A DNA stretch of 64,000 nt. Source: Nocardioides sp. Lineage in GTDB: Bacteria; Actinomycetota; Actinomycetes; Propionibacteriales; Nocardioidaceae. The stretch is from assembly GCF_030149505.1 (NCBI RefSeq), contig NZ_JASBRN010000057.1, positions 1-64,000 on the forward strand, given 5' to 3'. Both the position numbers and the translations under genes were made by a program. The notes under the pieces are model-generated. The model saw nothing but the letters and a program-made list of their open reading frames with translations, was not told the origin of the DNA and ran no database searches. Of the stretch, positions 46,487-55,424 are shown one piece after another (the first letter of the stretch is position 1; each line of letters opens with the position of its first letter).

Positions 46487-46810
46487 TCAGCCTAACGAGC
46501 GGGCCGACGCCACGTTGAGGTCGGTCCCCGGGCCCTCGACGACCTCGTAGGCACTGGGTTCGTCCAGCGCCCGGTAGAGCACCGGCACGGCGCGCATCTT
46601 GACGTCGTACGACGACAGGGCCCGGCGATAGGCGCCCACGTGCTCCCAGCGCGTCGTGAGCACCCACAGGGTCGGGTCGTCGACGTTGCGCCCGACCGTG
46701 CCGTCCAGGTAGCCGGGCCGCGCCGCCAGCGCCTCGTGCGCGGTCGCCAGGTCGACCCGGAAGGAGTCGACGTCCTCGACGGGGACCCGGAAGCGCGTCA
46801 CGACCAGCAC
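46487..46810 (-). CDS. Antibiotic-biosynthesis-monooxygenase-like (ABM) dimeric alpha-beta barrel protein
   Basis: A 107-aa single-domain ferredoxin-like protein ([51 protein letters not shown]). ABM-domain proteins include small oxygenases and heme-degrading enzymes, but many have no known role. GTG 46810 lies 7 nt after TAGGCT, which indicates a leaderless mRNA. The ORF-track start 21 codons upstream would pass through this promoter and is rejected. Divergent from znuA. Confidence 0.75.
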   Translation of the reverse strand: MLVVTRFRVPVEDVDSFRVDLATAHEALAARPGYLDGTVGRNVDDPTLWVLTTRWEHVGAYRRALSSYDVKMRAVPVLYRALDEPSAYEVVEGPGTDLNVASARSLG

Positions 46811-46817
46811 GGCGGCG

Positions 46818-46823
46818 AGCCTA
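46818..46823 (-). promoter_or_regulatory. -10 element of the ABM gene
   Basis: TAGGCT on the minus strand, 7 nt from the GTG start, as for dgt and uppS. Confidence 0.45.
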
Positions 46824-46856
46824 CGGCAGCCGTCCCGGCGGCCCGCCTCGATCAAG

Positions 46857-46894
46857 TTGACAATGATTCCCACTACTGCTGAGAATCGTTCCCA
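46857..46894 (+). promoter_or_regulatory. znuA promoter with two Zur-type operators
   Basis: TGACAATGATTCCCA (46858-46872) and TGAGAATCGTTCCCA (46880-46894) are two similar Zur-box-like sequences with starts 22 bp apart, two helical turns. The first overlaps a -35-like TTGACA (46857-46862). The second overlaps a -10-like GAGAAT (46881-46886) and the ATG itself. Zinc-bound Zur should block transcription of znuACB. No zur gene is visible in the window. Confidence 0.75.
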
Positions 46895-47841
46895 TGAGCT
46901 CGTTCCCCGCCCGCCCTGCCGCCCTGTCCGCCCTCCTCCTTGCCGGGACGGTCACGTTGAGCAGCTGCGCCGCGTTCTCCGACGCCGGCGCGGCGGGGGA
47001 CGGCTCGTCGGACGGCACGGTCACCGTGGCGGCCGCCTTCTACCCGTTGGAGTACGTCGCGTCCCGGGTCGCCGGTGACCGCGCGGTGGTCGAGGGGCTC
47101 ACGTCCCCCGGCCAGGAGGCCCACGACGCCGAGCTGTCGATCCAGCAGACCGCGACCCTGGCCGAGGCCGACCTGACGGTCTTCCTCGACGGTTTCCAGC
47201 CGACGGTCGACGCCGCCGTCGAGGAGGGCACCGGCGGTGCGGTCCTCGAGGTCGGCGAGACCGTGGGACTGCGCCAGCTCGGCGAGGCCCACTCCGAGGA
47301 CGACGGGCACGACCACGCCGCCGGCGACCTGGACCCGCACTTCTGGCTCGACCCGATGAAGATGGCCGACCTGGCCGACGCGGTGGCCGAGGAGCTGTCC
47401 GCGGTCGACGCCGAGGGCGCCGAGGAGTACGCCGCCAACGCCGCCGACCTGCGCGCCGAGCTGGAGCAGCTCGACGCCGACTACGCCTCCGGCCTGGCCT
47501 CGTGCGAGCGCGACCTGGTGGTGGTCAACCACGACGCGTTCGGCTACCTCACCAAGTACGGCCTGGAGCTGGAGGCGATCGCCGGTCTCTCCCCCGACTC
47601 CGAGCCCACCGCCGCCGACGTCGCGCGGCTGCAGGACCTGATCGAGGACGAGGGCGTCACCACCGTGTTCTCCGAGACCCTCGTGAGCCCGGAGACCGCC
47701 GAGACCCTGGCCCGCGACGCCGGCGTCGAGGCCGACGTGCTGGACCCGATCGAGGGCCTGACCGACACCACCGCGGACGAGGACTACCTTTCCCTCATGC
47801 GCGCCAACCTCGAGGCACTCCGGGCAGCGAACGGGTGCTGA
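46894..47841 (+). CDS. znuA: Zinc ABC transporter, substrate-binding lipoprotein
   Basis: A 315-aa cluster-9 metal-binding protein (ZnuA/AdcA type). A signal peptide with lipobox TLSSCAAF leads to the binding fold: AAFYPLEYVASRVAGD, GQEAHDAELS with the first His ligand, a His/Asp-rich loop HSEDDGHDHAAGDLDPHFWLDP, VVNHDAFGYLTKYGL, and VFSETLVSPETAE. The His-rich loop is typical of zinc rather than manganese binders. ATG 46894 lies inside the downstream Zur box and just after the -10, so the mRNA is probably leaderless. It leads the znuA-znuC-znuB operon. Confidence 0.93.
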   Translation: MSSFPARPAALSALLLAGTVTLSSCAAFSDAGAAGDGSSDGTVTVAAAFYPLEYVASRVAGDRAVVEGLTSPGQEAHDAELSIQQTATLAEADLTVFLDGFQPTVDAAVEEGTGGAVLEVGETVGLRQLGEAHSEDDGHDHAAGDLDPHFWLDPMKMADLADAVAEELSAVDAEGAEEYAANAADLRAELEQLDADYASGLASCERDLVVVNHDAFGYLTKYGLELEAIAGLSPDSEPTAADVARLQDLIEDEGVTTVFSETLVSPETAETLARDAGVEADVLDPIEGLTDTTADEDYLSLMRANLEALRAANGC

Positions 47842-48710
47842 GCACCCGCACGTCCCCCCCGACCACCCCGCACCCCGTCGTCGCCGTCCACGACGGCGGG
47901 GTGGTGCTGGGTGGTCGTCCCGTCCTCCGCGGCATCGACCTCGAGGTCCGCGCCGGCGAGTTCGTCGCGCTCCTCGGCGCGAACGGCTCCGGGAAGTCGA
48001 CCCTCGTGCGCGCCGTGACAGGGCTGCTCCCCCTGGCCCGCGGCGAGGTGCGGCTCTTCGGGGAGCCGCAGGACTCGCTGCGCGACCGGCACCGCGTGGG
48101 CTACGTGCCGCAGCGCGCGACCGCAGCCAGCGGAGTCCCGGCGTCGGTCTCGGAGGTCGTCGCCGCAGGCCGGCTGGGCCACCGCCGGCTCCTGCGTCCG
48201 CTGCGCCCGGTCGACCGGCGCGCGATCGCGGACGCCCTGGACGTGGTCGGCCTCGCCGACCAGGCTCGGGACAGCGTCTCCTCGCTCTCCGGCGGCCAGC
48301 AGCAGCGGGTGCTCATCGCCCGTGCCCTGGCCGGCCAGCCGGAGCTGCTGATCCTCGACGAGCCCACCGCTGGCGTGGACCTGCCGCACCAGCAGGCCCT
48401 CGCCGACGCGCTCGGCACCCTCAAGGAGCGCGGGGTCACGGTGCTGCTGGTCGCCCACGAGCTCGGGCCGCTGGCCCCGCTGGTGGACCGGGTCGTGGTG
48501 GTGCGTCACGGCCGGCTCGCCTACGACGGCCCTGCGCTGGCCGAGGCCGGGAGCGGCTCGGGGCACGCGCCGTACCTCTCCCTGGTCGACGGGCACCACC
48601 ACGCCCACGACCACGACCACCCCGGCACGGGCCGGGCACACCGGCACGACCACGCACCGCACGTCGCCGGCCCCCTGGACGGCTCGCACGAGGGAGGCGG
48701 TCGAGGATGA
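47835..48710 (+). CDS. znuC: Zinc ABC transporter, ATP-binding protein with His-rich tail
   Basis: A 291-aa ABC ATPase. Walker A is GANGSGKST, the signature LSGGQQQR, Walker B LLILDEP and the switch His is in LLVAHELG. After the normal domain (to about 245) comes a His/Asp-rich tail (DGHHHAHDHDHPG, HRHDHAPH) that could bind zinc and sense cytoplasmic metal. GTG 47835 overlaps the znuA stop by 7 nt; ATGA joins it to znuB. Confidence 0.93.
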   Translation: MLSTRTSPPTTPHPVVAVHDGGVVLGGRPVLRGIDLEVRAGEFVALLGANGSGKSTLVRAVTGLLPLARGEVRLFGEPQDSLRDRHRVGYVPQRATAASGVPASVSEVVAAGRLGHRRLLRPLRPVDRRAIADALDVVGLADQARDSVSSLSGGQQQRVLIARALAGQPELLILDEPTAGVDLPHQQALADALGTLKERGVTVLLVAHELGPLAPLVDRVVVVRHGRLAYDGPALAEAGSGSGHAPYLSLVDGHHHAHDHDHPGTGRAHRHDHAPHVAGPLDGSHEGGGRG

Positions 48711-49708
48711 TCGACCTGCTCGGCTACGGCTTCATGCAGCGGGCGCTGATCGCCGCGCTCGTCACCGGCCTCGCCGCACCCGTCGTGGGCGTCTACCTCG
48801 TCCAGCGCCGGCTCGCCCTCATGGGCGACGGTCTGGGCCACGTCGCGGTCACGGGCGTGGCCGTGGGCCTGCTGACGGGCACCTCCCCGACGTGGACCGC
48901 CGTCGGCGTGGCCGTGCTCGGCGCCGTGCTGATCGAGGTCATCCGCGAGCGCGGCCACACCAGCGGGGACGTCGCGCTGGCGCTGCTCTTCTACGGCGGC
49001 ATCGCCGGCGGCGTGCTGCTCGTGGGGCTGGGCGACCAGAGCGCCGCCCGGCTCAACCAGTTCCTCTTCGGCGCCCTCACCTCGCTCGGGCCCGACGACG
49101 TGCTCGCCGCCACGCTGCTCGCCGCCGTCGTGGTCGTCCTCGGGATCGGCCTGGCACCGCAGCTCTTCGCCGTCGCCCACGACGCGGAGTTCGCCCGCGT
49201 CAACGGGCTCAGCGTCCGCGGCTACAACCTGCTCGTCGCGGTGCTGGCCGCGGTGACGGTGACGGTCGCGATGCGCACCGTCGGCCTGCTGCTGGTCTCG
49301 GCGCTCATGGTGGTGCCGGTCGCCACGGCCCAGCAGCTGACCCGGACCTTCCGCGGCACCCTCCTGGCGGCCGTGGCCCTGGGCGCAGGCGCCTCGGTCG
49401 GTGGACTGCTGCTCGCCGCCTGGGTCGGGCTGCGCTTCGACGCCGACGTCGCCACCGGGCCCACGATCGTGCTGCTCTCGCTCGCCGGCTTCGTCCTCAC
49501 CTGGCCGATCGGCATCCTCGTGCGGCACCGGCAGCGGGTGCGGCGCCCCTTCGAGGACGAGGTGCCCGACGAGCACCTGGTAGCCGACCACGACCACGCG
49601 CACGGACCCGACTGCGGCCACGTCGCGGTCCCCCACGGCGACCACGTCGACTACGTGCACGACGGGCACCGGCACGCCCCGCACGGCCGGCACTACGACG
49701 AGCACTGA
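48707..49708 (+). CDS. znuB: Zinc ABC transporter, permease with His-rich C-terminus
   Basis: A 333-aa ABC-3 family permease with about eight transmembrane helices. Marks are PVVGVYLVQRRLALMGDGLGH near the N-terminus and VAMRTVGLLLVSALMVVPVATAQ. The last about 50 residues are cytoplasmic and His-rich (DHDHAHGPDCGH, HGDHVDYVHDGHRH). Similar tails on both ZnuB and ZnuC point to metal-dependent control of transport, which is inference. Last gene of the operon; convergent with a hydrolase gene 38 nt away. Confidence 0.93.
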   Translation: MIDLLGYGFMQRALIAALVTGLAAPVVGVYLVQRRLALMGDGLGHVAVTGVAVGLLTGTSPTWTAVGVAVLGAVLIEVIRERGHTSGDVALALLFYGGIAGGVLLVGLGDQSAARLNQFLFGALTSLGPDDVLAATLLAAVVVVLGIGLAPQLFAVAHDAEFARVNGLSVRGYNLLVAVLAAVTVTVAMRTVGLLLVSALMVVPVATAQQLTRTFRGTLLAAVALGAGASVGGLLLAAWVGLRFDADVATGPTIVLLSLAGFVLTWPIGILVRHRQRVRRPFEDEVPDEHLVADHDHAHGPDCGHVAVPHGDHVDYVHDGHRHAPHGRHYDEH

Positions 49709-49746
49709 CCGTCCGTCGTACCGGTCCGCGGCGGGGCCGGGGCTGG

Positions 49747-51186
49747 TCAGCAGCCGACGCCGGTGAGGTCCCCGTCGTCGATCGCGCCGCCGGCCAGGTG
49801 CATGGCCGAGCAGTAGTAGAACGACAGCAGCGGGTCGCGCTCCAGCACGACCGGCTCCCACACGCCGCCGCCGACCGGCTCGAGGTAGCGGAACCGCTCC
49901 GCCAGCAGCGGCCGCAGCGGCTTGTTCTTGAGGTAGTGGTCCAGCCACCGCTGGGTGTAGGCGCTGGTGAGCGCCTGGCCCCACCGGCTGGCCGGCAGCG
50001 CGAGCGGGATGTCGGTGTACTCCAGGTGCATCGAGGCCCGCGGGACGACGAGCAGCGAGTCGACGTCGGCGCTGCGCCAGGCGTCGAAGCCGGTCTCCTT
50101 CTCCCGGGTCGGGGACGGGCCGTCGGGCGAGGGCTCCGGACGCAACGAGGACCCTCCGGAGAGGAACCAGGGGCTGACCGTGAAGCCGTACTCGGACTGG
50201 ATCGCCAGCGCGGGCACCACCGGCTCGACAGGGGTGCCGTCCTCGGCCGGCCCGGACTGCAGCTTGTCCAGCGCCACGATCGTCGAGATCCGCTCGTCGA
50301 CCGCCTGCACCTGCGAGATCGCCGCCGCGCCCAGGGAGTGACCGACCACGGCGATCTTGGCGGTGCGCCCCGCGGCGCTGGGCCGGCGGTCCGGGCGGCG
50401 GTCCAGCAGCGCGTGCCAGGGGTTGGAGCCGGTCACCTCGCCCTCGGTGGCGCCGTACGCCGGGGCCGGGTCCTGCGGGGTGGACAGCAGGAAGGTGAGC
50501 GCGTCCTGCGTGCCGACGACGAAGTTGTCGATCTGCTGGGACGGCACCCCGCTGAGCGAGCCGTCGCTCGGGAGGGTCTGGCTCGTGCCCTGACCCTGCA
50601 CGTCGTAGGTGAGCACGACGTAGCCGCGCTCGGCGAGGTCCTGGGCCAGCCAGAGGTACATGTTCTCGCTGCCCTGCACCGAGCCCTCGGTGATGACGAC
50701 GCCGGGGAACGGCGGGCGCAGGCGCTTGCCGGTGTAGGGGTCCCGCGCACCCTCGAGCGGGGCGTGCAGGGTGCCGCGCAGCAGCGCGCCGTACCGGTTG
50801 GTGAACGAGACCGGCAGCGCGCGGCCGCGGGTGCCGTCCCAGCCGGCGCGCAGCGGGTTGCCGACGTTCCACCCCGGGAAGTACGCGCCGGCGGTGATCG
50901 AGGGTCGGGTCGGCGTCGCCGCCTGCTCGAGCAGCTGGGCCAGGGCGACGGCGGGGATCTCGGTGGCCAGCGCCGGCAGGTAGTCGGGGTCGGCCAGCTG
51001 CACGTCGGTGATCCGCCCGTAGGCGTCGTCGATGTTCTGCAGGTCGCGCGCGACGTACTCCGGGCTGCCGGGCTCGGGTGCCCCGCGGTCGGGTGCCGCG
51101 GCGGCGTACGTCGTCGGGGCCGCGAGGGCGGCGGCGAGCAGGGTGGCGGTGGCCAGCTTCCGAGAGGCCAGGGTGCGCAGGGTCAC
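49747..51186 (-). CDS. Secreted alpha/beta-hydrolase
   Basis: A 479-aa exported protein with a signal peptide (ATATLLAAALAAPTTYAAAAP). The hydrolase core has YVVLTYDVQGQGTS and the nucleophile elbow VVGHSLGAAA with the catalytic Ser. A late His (ASMHLEY) may complete the triad. The long N-terminal segment (about 40-120) and the C-terminal YYCSAMHLAGG region recall large prolyl-peptidase/lipase-like secreted hydrolases. Start GTG 51186 is tentative; GTG 51195 is equally possible and neither has a good ribosome-binding site. Substrate unknown. Confidence 0.8.
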   Translation of the reverse strand: MTLRTLASRKLATATLLAAALAAPTTYAAAAPDRGAPEPGSPEYVARDLQNIDDAYGRITDVQLADPDYLPALATEIPAVALAQLLEQAATPTRPSITAGAYFPGWNVGNPLRAGWDGTRGRALPVSFTNRYGALLRGTLHAPLEGARDPYTGKRLRPPFPGVVITEGSVQGSENMYLWLAQDLAERGYVVLTYDVQGQGTSQTLPSDGSLSGVPSQQIDNFVVGTQDALTFLLSTPQDPAPAYGATEGEVTGSNPWHALLDRRPDRRPSAAGRTAKIAVVGHSLGAAAISQVQAVDERISTIVALDKLQSGPAEDGTPVEPVVPALAIQSEYGFTVSPWFLSGGSSLRPEPSPDGPSPTREKETGFDAWRSADVDSLLVVPRASMHLEYTDIPLALPASRWGQALTSAYTQRWLDHYLKNKPLRPLLAERFRYLEPVGGGVWEPVVLERDPLLSFYYCSAMHLAGGAIDDGDLTGVGC

Positions 51187-51238
51187 GCACGTCACAACGA
51201 CGCCACGGCCCGGCCGGTCACGCGCCCGGCCGGGGTTC

Positions 51239-52030
51239 TCAGGGAGTGGGCGGCCCGGGGTTGGGCTGGGCGCCACCGAAGCGGCGGTCGCGCTCGGCGT
51301 AGATCTCGATGGCGCGCCACAGCGCGAGCCGGTCCACGTCGGGCCACAGGACGTCGGTGAAGACCATCTCGGAGTAGGCGGCCTGCCAGAGCATGAAGTT
51401 GGACAGCCGCTGCTCCCCCGAGGTGCGCCAGACCAGGTCGGCGTCGGGGAGGTCGGGCAGGTAGAGCGCCTTGGCGAAGCGCTTCTCGTCGATCTTCTCC
51501 GGGTCCAGGCGACCGGCGGCGACCTCGCGGGCGAGGGTGCGCGCGGCGTCGGCGAGCTCGGCGCGGCCGCCGTAGTTGACGCACATCGTCAGCGTGAGCA
51601 CGTCGTTGTCGCGGGTCATCTCCTCGGCGACCTGCAGCTCCTTGACCACGGAGCGCCACAGCCGCGGCGCCCGCCCGGCCCAGCGCACGCGCACCCCGAG
51701 CTCGTGCATCTCGTCGCGCCGGCGGCGGATGACGTCGCGGTTGAAGCCCATGAGGAAGCGCACCTCCTCGGGGCTGCGCCGCCAGTTCTCGGTGGAGAAG
51801 GCGTAGGCGGAGACCGCCTTCACGCCGATCTCGATGGCCCCCTCGACGACGTCGAAGAGCGAGGCCTCGCCGGCCTCGTGGCCGCGGGTGCGCGGCAGGC
51901 CGCGCTGCTTGGCCCACCGGCCGTTGCCGTCCATCACGATCGCCACGTGGCCGGGCACCAGCTCCGGCGGGAGCGCGGGCGGGCGGGCGCCCGAGGGGTG
52001 CGGCGTGGGCGGACGGACGGGGCGCTTCAC
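51239..52030 (-). CDS. uppS: Isoprenyl (undecaprenyl/decaprenyl) diphosphate synthase
   Basis: A 263-aa cis-prenyltransferase that makes the polyprenyl diphosphate carrier for peptidoglycan and other wall polymers. Marks are [48 protein letters not shown] and [21 protein letters not shown] 52030 lies 8 nt after TAGGCT, so the transcript is probably leaderless. The position next to recO, leuA and era is a common actinobacterial arrangement. Confidence 0.95.
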   Translation of the reverse strand: MKRPVRPPTPHPSGARPPALPPELVPGHVAIVMDGNGRWAKQRGLPRTRGHEAGEASLFDVVEGAIEIGVKAVSAYAFSTENWRRSPEEVRFLMGFNRDVIRRRRDEMHELGVRVRWAGRAPRLWRSVVKELQVAEEMTRDNDVLTLTMCVNYGGRAELADAARTLAREVAAGRLDPEKIDEKRFAKALYLPDLPDADLVWRTSGEQRLSNFMLWQAAYSEMVFTDVLWPDVDRLALWRAIEIYAERDRRFGGAQPNPGPPTP

Positions 52031-52038
52031 GACAGCGG

Positions 52039-52044
52039 AGCCTA
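52039..52044 (-). promoter_or_regulatory. -10 element of uppS
   Basis: TAGGCT on the minus strand, 8 nt upstream of the GTG, overlapping the end of the histidine-kinase gene. Confidence 0.45.
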
Positions 52045-53655
52045 CGGGCCCGCGGGGGCCTGCCGGGGCAGCAGGACCCGCACGGTCGTGCCCACCCCCA
52101 CCTCGCTCTCGACGTCGATCCGTCCGCCGTGGGCGGCGACGATGTCACGGGCGATGCACAGGCCCAGGCCCAGGCCCGGGATCGCCAGGTCGCGGCTGGT
52201 GCTGCTGCGGTGGAAGCGGACGAAGAGCCGGTCCAGGTCGTCGGGCGGGATGCCGGTGCCGGTGTCGCACACCGCCAGCTCGACGAGCCCGCCCTGCCCG
52301 CCCTGGCTCTCGGCGGGACGCTCGGTGACCTCGACGCAGACCCTCCCCCCGGCACCGGTGTGCTTGAGCGCGTTGGAGAGCAGGTTGTCCAGCACCTGCC
52401 CGATCCGTCGGGGGTCGACGTGCACGGGCAGCGACCCCGGGCAGCGCCGGTCGAGCTCGACGCCGGCGGCCTCCGCTGCCGGGGTGGCGACCTCCACGGC
52501 CTCTCGCACCAGCACCGCCAGGTCGCTCTCGGTGCGGTGGACGGGGAGCGGACCGCTGCCGGCCTGTGCCGTGGCGAGCAGGTCGCCGACGAGCCGGTCC
52601 AGGCGCACGGTGTTGCGCTCGACCACGCGCAGGTGGTCGGCGGCCGGGGCCGGGAGGTCCTCCCGCCCGAGCACCACCTCGACGTAACCGGCGATGGAGG
52701 CCAGCGGGGTGCGCAGCTCGTGGGAGACGGTGGAGACGAACTCGTCCTTGGCCTCCAGGGCGCTCAGCAGGTCGGTGATGTCCTTGTAGGCCAGCGCCGC
52801 CCCGACGCGCCGCCCCTGGTCGTCGCGCAGCGTGCGCGCTGAGACCGACAGCGCCCGCCGGGTCAGCGGGTCGTCGCCGCACCAGATCCGGATGTCGGAG
52901 TACTCCTCGCCGGAGGCGGCGCGGAAGCTCGGCATCTCCTCGCGCGCCACCCGTCGGCCGTCGGGGTGGTGGACCGCCCCGAGCTGACCGGCCCTCCCCG
53001 CATGGCCGTCGGGGAAGGCGAGGTCGATGAAGTCCTGGTGGCGACGGTTGGCGCGCAGGTAGCGGCCCTCGGCGTCGAGCAGCACCAGCCCCACGTCGAC
53101 GGTGTCGAGGATCGCGGTGGAGATCCGGCGTTCGGACTCGGCGCGGGTCACGGCCGAGGCGACGCCCAGGCCGACCAGCCAGGCGACGAGGGGCGGCAGC
53201 ACGGCCCGGGTCAGCGAGGCACCGGAGAGACCGACGTAGAGCAGCCCCGGGACCGACACGACCGCCGCGGCCGCCAGGCCCGCGGCGGCGGCTCCGCGGG
53301 CGCCGTGGAGCCGGGCCAGCCACAGCGCGGGCAGCACCACCAGGATCCCCGCCGCCGAGCCCTCGGGCACCAGCCGCACCAGCCCGACCGCGGCCAGGTC
53401 GAGCCCGACCACCAGCAGCGGAGCATGTCGCACGCCCGACCCCGCGCCGGGCGCGACCCACACCGCGAGGGTGGTCAGCGCCAGCAGGCCCAGCCCGACC
53501 AGCGGTCCGCGAGCCGCGTCCAGCGGCGTACCGACCGAGGAGCGCAGGAGGGTGTCGAGCAGCACGAGGGCGGCGAACGCGGTCTGCAGCAGGCGGGGGT
53601 CGGGGTCGTCGACCAGGTTGACCACCCGTCGCAGGGCAGCGAGGTAGGACCGCAT
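52042..53655 (-). CDS. Membrane PAS-domain sensor histidine kinase
   Basis: A 537-aa kinase. About five hydrophobic segments occupy residues 25-165 ([61 protein letters not shown]). A PAS domain follows (about 175-290, [20 protein letters not shown]), then HisKA with His312 ([14 protein letters not shown]) and HATPase ([32 protein letters not shown]). Start ATG 53655 with GGGAG just upstream. No partner regulator is adjacent; the NarL-type regulator at 60.2 kb is of a class usually paired with other kinases. Confidence 0.88.
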   Translation of the reverse strand: MRSYLAALRRVVNLVDDPDPRLLQTAFAALVLLDTLLRSSVGTPLDAARGPLVGLGLLALTTLAVWVAPGAGSGVRHAPLLVVGLDLAAVGLVRLVPEGSAAGILVVLPALWLARLHGARGAAAAGLAAAAVVSVPGLLYVGLSGASLTRAVLPPLVAWLVGLGVASAVTRAESERRISTAILDTVDVGLVLLDAEGRYLRANRRHQDFIDLAFPDGHAGRAGQLGAVHHPDGRRVAREEMPSFRAASGEEYSDIRIWCGDDPLTRRALSVSARTLRDDQGRRVGAALAYKDITDLLSALEAKDEFVSTVSHELRTPLASIAGYVEVVLGREDLPAPAADHLRVVERNTVRLDRLVGDLLATAQAGSGPLPVHRTESDLAVLVREAVEVATPAAEAAGVELDRRCPGSLPVHVDPRRIGQVLDNLLSNALKHTGAGGRVCVEVTERPAESQGGQGGLVELAVCDTGTGIPPDDLDRLFVRFHRSSTSRDLAIPGLGLGLCIARDIVAAHGGRIDVESEVGVGTTVRVLLPRQAPAGP

Positions 53656-53738
53656 CGGACTCCCTTCCCCGGTCTCCCCCGGACCACCGGGGGCCAGCAT
53701 GACACCCCCGGGGGCACCGCGGGGGTCATCCGCGGGCG

Positions 53739-54467
53739 TCAGCGCTGCAGGTGCTCCATCGAGCGCAGGCCGCGCTCCAGGTGCCAGGAGAGGTACGCCG
53801 CCACCAACCCGCTCGCCTCGCGCAGGGTGCGCGGGTCGGCGCTGCCGACGGTCGGCCAGTCGCCGGCGAGCAGCGCTCCGAGGACCTCGACGGTGCCCGC
53901 GGCCGGGCTGGCGGAGCCGGGCACGCGACAGGTGCTGCACAGCACCCCGCCCATCGAGGGGTTGAACCAGCGGTGCGGGCCCTCGAGCCCGCAGCGGGCG
54001 CAGCCCTCGAAGCTCGGGGCGTAGCCGGCGACCGACAGCGAGCGCAGGATGTAGGAGTCGAGGACCTGGCCCGGCCCGATCTCACCCGCGGCCATCGCCC
54101 GCAGCCCGCCGACGAGCAGGAGGTACTGCTGCGTCGCCGGCTCGCGCTCCTCGACGACCAGCCGCTCGGCCGTCTCGAGCATCACCGTGCCGGCGGTGTA
54201 GCGCTCGTAGTCGGCTCCCATCCGGCCCGCGAAGGGCGTGATCGTCTCGGCCTGGGTGATGGTGTCGAGGTTGCGCCCGTCGGCGAGCTGGAGGTCGACG
54301 TGGGTGAAGGGCTCCAGCCGCGAGCCCCACCGCGACGAGGTGCGTCGCACCCCGCGGGCGACCGCGCGCACCACGCCGTGCCGGCGGGTGAGCAGGGTGA
54401 TGATCCGGTCGGCCTCCCCCAGCTTGTGGGTGCGCAGCACGACCGCCTCGTCGCGGTAGAGGGGCAC
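53739..54467 (-). CDS. recO: DNA repair protein RecO
   Basis: A 242-aa RecO that helps load RecA in RecF-pathway repair. The OB-fold N-terminus has YRDEAVVLRTHKLGEADRII and ARGVRRTSSRWGSRLEP. The zinc finger is CARCGLEGPHRWFNP...CSTC. GTG 54467 is 6-7 nt after CACAAT, a possible -10. The 83-nt gap before the upstream kinase gene holds only GC-rich palindromes (CCCCCGGGGG). Confidence 0.94.
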   Translation of the reverse strand: MPLYRDEAVVLRTHKLGEADRIITLLTRRHGVVRAVARGVRRTSSRWGSRLEPFTHVDLQLADGRNLDTITQAETITPFAGRMGADYERYTAGTVMLETAERLVVEEREPATQQYLLLVGGLRAMAAGEIGPGQVLDSYILRSLSVAGYAPSFEGCARCGLEGPHRWFNPSMGGVLCSTCRVPGSASPAAGTVEVLGALLAGDWPTVGSADPRTLREASGLVAAYLSWHLERGLRSMEHLQR

Positions 54468-54506
54468 CGCGCCATTGTGCCCCGTCGGGCCCGAGGATCC
54501 GGGGGT

Positions 54507-55367
54507 CTAGCGCGTGGCGGAGCGCCGGCGGCGGCGCTGGACGCGCCAGCAGCTCTGGCAGAAGCCGATGGCCGCACCCGTCAGCCGCTCGGGGCGCAGC
54601 CGCCACTCCAGCAGGCTGCGGGCGCTGACGAACTCGGCGTCGGGGATCTCCGCGGCCAGCATCGCCGCGTCGGCCGCGGGGTGGATGGGGTCCCGGGTGT
54701 GCCCGACCACCAGCGCAGGGGCGGTGATCCGGCGCCTTTCCCTCGACATCGGCGCGACCCTGCCGAACAGGAGACCGTGGAGCAGCGCGGCGGTCGCACC
54801 GGGGCGCTGGTCCAGCACGTCGAGGGCCACCCCGGCCCAGAAGGGCAGCAGCGAGCGGGGCACGACCCCGGACAGGAGACGAGCACCGTCGACGCTCACG
54901 GGCAGCAGGCGCGAGGCGAGCAGCAGCGGGGACGCCGCGACGATGCTCGCCTCGAGGGCGTTGTCCAGGACGGGCATCTCCAGCAGCAGGCCGCGCACGC
55001 GGTCGGGCGCGGCGACGGCGACCTCGAGGGCGACGTTGGCCCCCAGGGACGTCCCGCCGACCACGGCCTCGGGAGCCCCGAGATGGTCCAGCAGGGCGAC
55101 AACCTGCTCACCGAAGGCCTGCACGGAGTAGGCGAGCGGATCCGCCGGGCGGTCCGAGCGGCCGTGCCCGAGCAGGTCCAGGGTCACCACGTGCAGACCG
55201 GACCCGGCCAGGGCGCGGGCCAGCGGCTCGTGCATGCGCCGGGTCATCAGCTGGCCGTGCACGAGCACGACCCAGGAGTCGCCCGAGCCGTACTCGGTGT
55301 ACTCCAGGCGGTCCCGACCGTCCTCGGTGTGGAAGAAGAACTGCCCGACGCGCTCGGAGACCAGCAT
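54507..55367 (-). CDS. Alpha/beta-hydrolase
   Basis: A 286-aa cytoplasmic hydrolase. The oxyanion region is WVVLVHGQLM, followed by VVTLDLLGHGRSDRP, the nucleophile elbow VVGGTSLGANVAL with catalytic Ser, and the acid region VVGHTRDPIHP. The C-terminus is unusual: FCQSCWRVQRRRRR, a CxxC followed by a basic run. The expected catalytic His near the C-terminus is not obvious (DPIHP may be the nearest). ATG 55367 is 6 nt after TAGATT, so the mRNA is probably leaderless. Divergent from the MASE1 kinase. Substrate unknown. Confidence 0.82.
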   Translation of the reverse strand: MLVSERVGQFFFHTEDGRDRLEYTEYGSGDSWVVLVHGQLMTRRMHEPLARALAGSGLHVVTLDLLGHGRSDRPADPLAYSVQAFGEQVVALLDHLGAPEAVVGGTSLGANVALEVAVAAPDRVRGLLLEMPVLDNALEASIVAASPLLLASRLLPVSVDGARLLSGVVPRSLLPFWAGVALDVLDQRPGATAALLHGLLFGRVAPMSRERRRITAPALVVGHTRDPIHPAADAAMLAAEIPDAEFVSARSLLEWRLRPERLTGAAIGFCQSCWRVQRRRRRSATR

Positions 55368-55373
55368 GGGGCG

Positions 55374-55379
55374 AATCTA
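55374..55379 (-). promoter_or_regulatory. -10 element of the alpha/beta-hydrolase gene
   Basis: TAGATT on the minus strand, 6 nt from the ATG; leaderless arrangement. Confidence 0.4.
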
Positions 55380-55424
55380 GCCGGACCGGCCCCCGCCAGC
55401 GGTCAGGGACGTGAGAATGGGCCC

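Noticed and set aside
48892-51360. 822-aa plus-strand and 889-aa minus-strand ORFs over znuB and the hydrolase
   Set aside because: Alternative frames of recognised genes, mostly Arg/Ala/Gly-rich.
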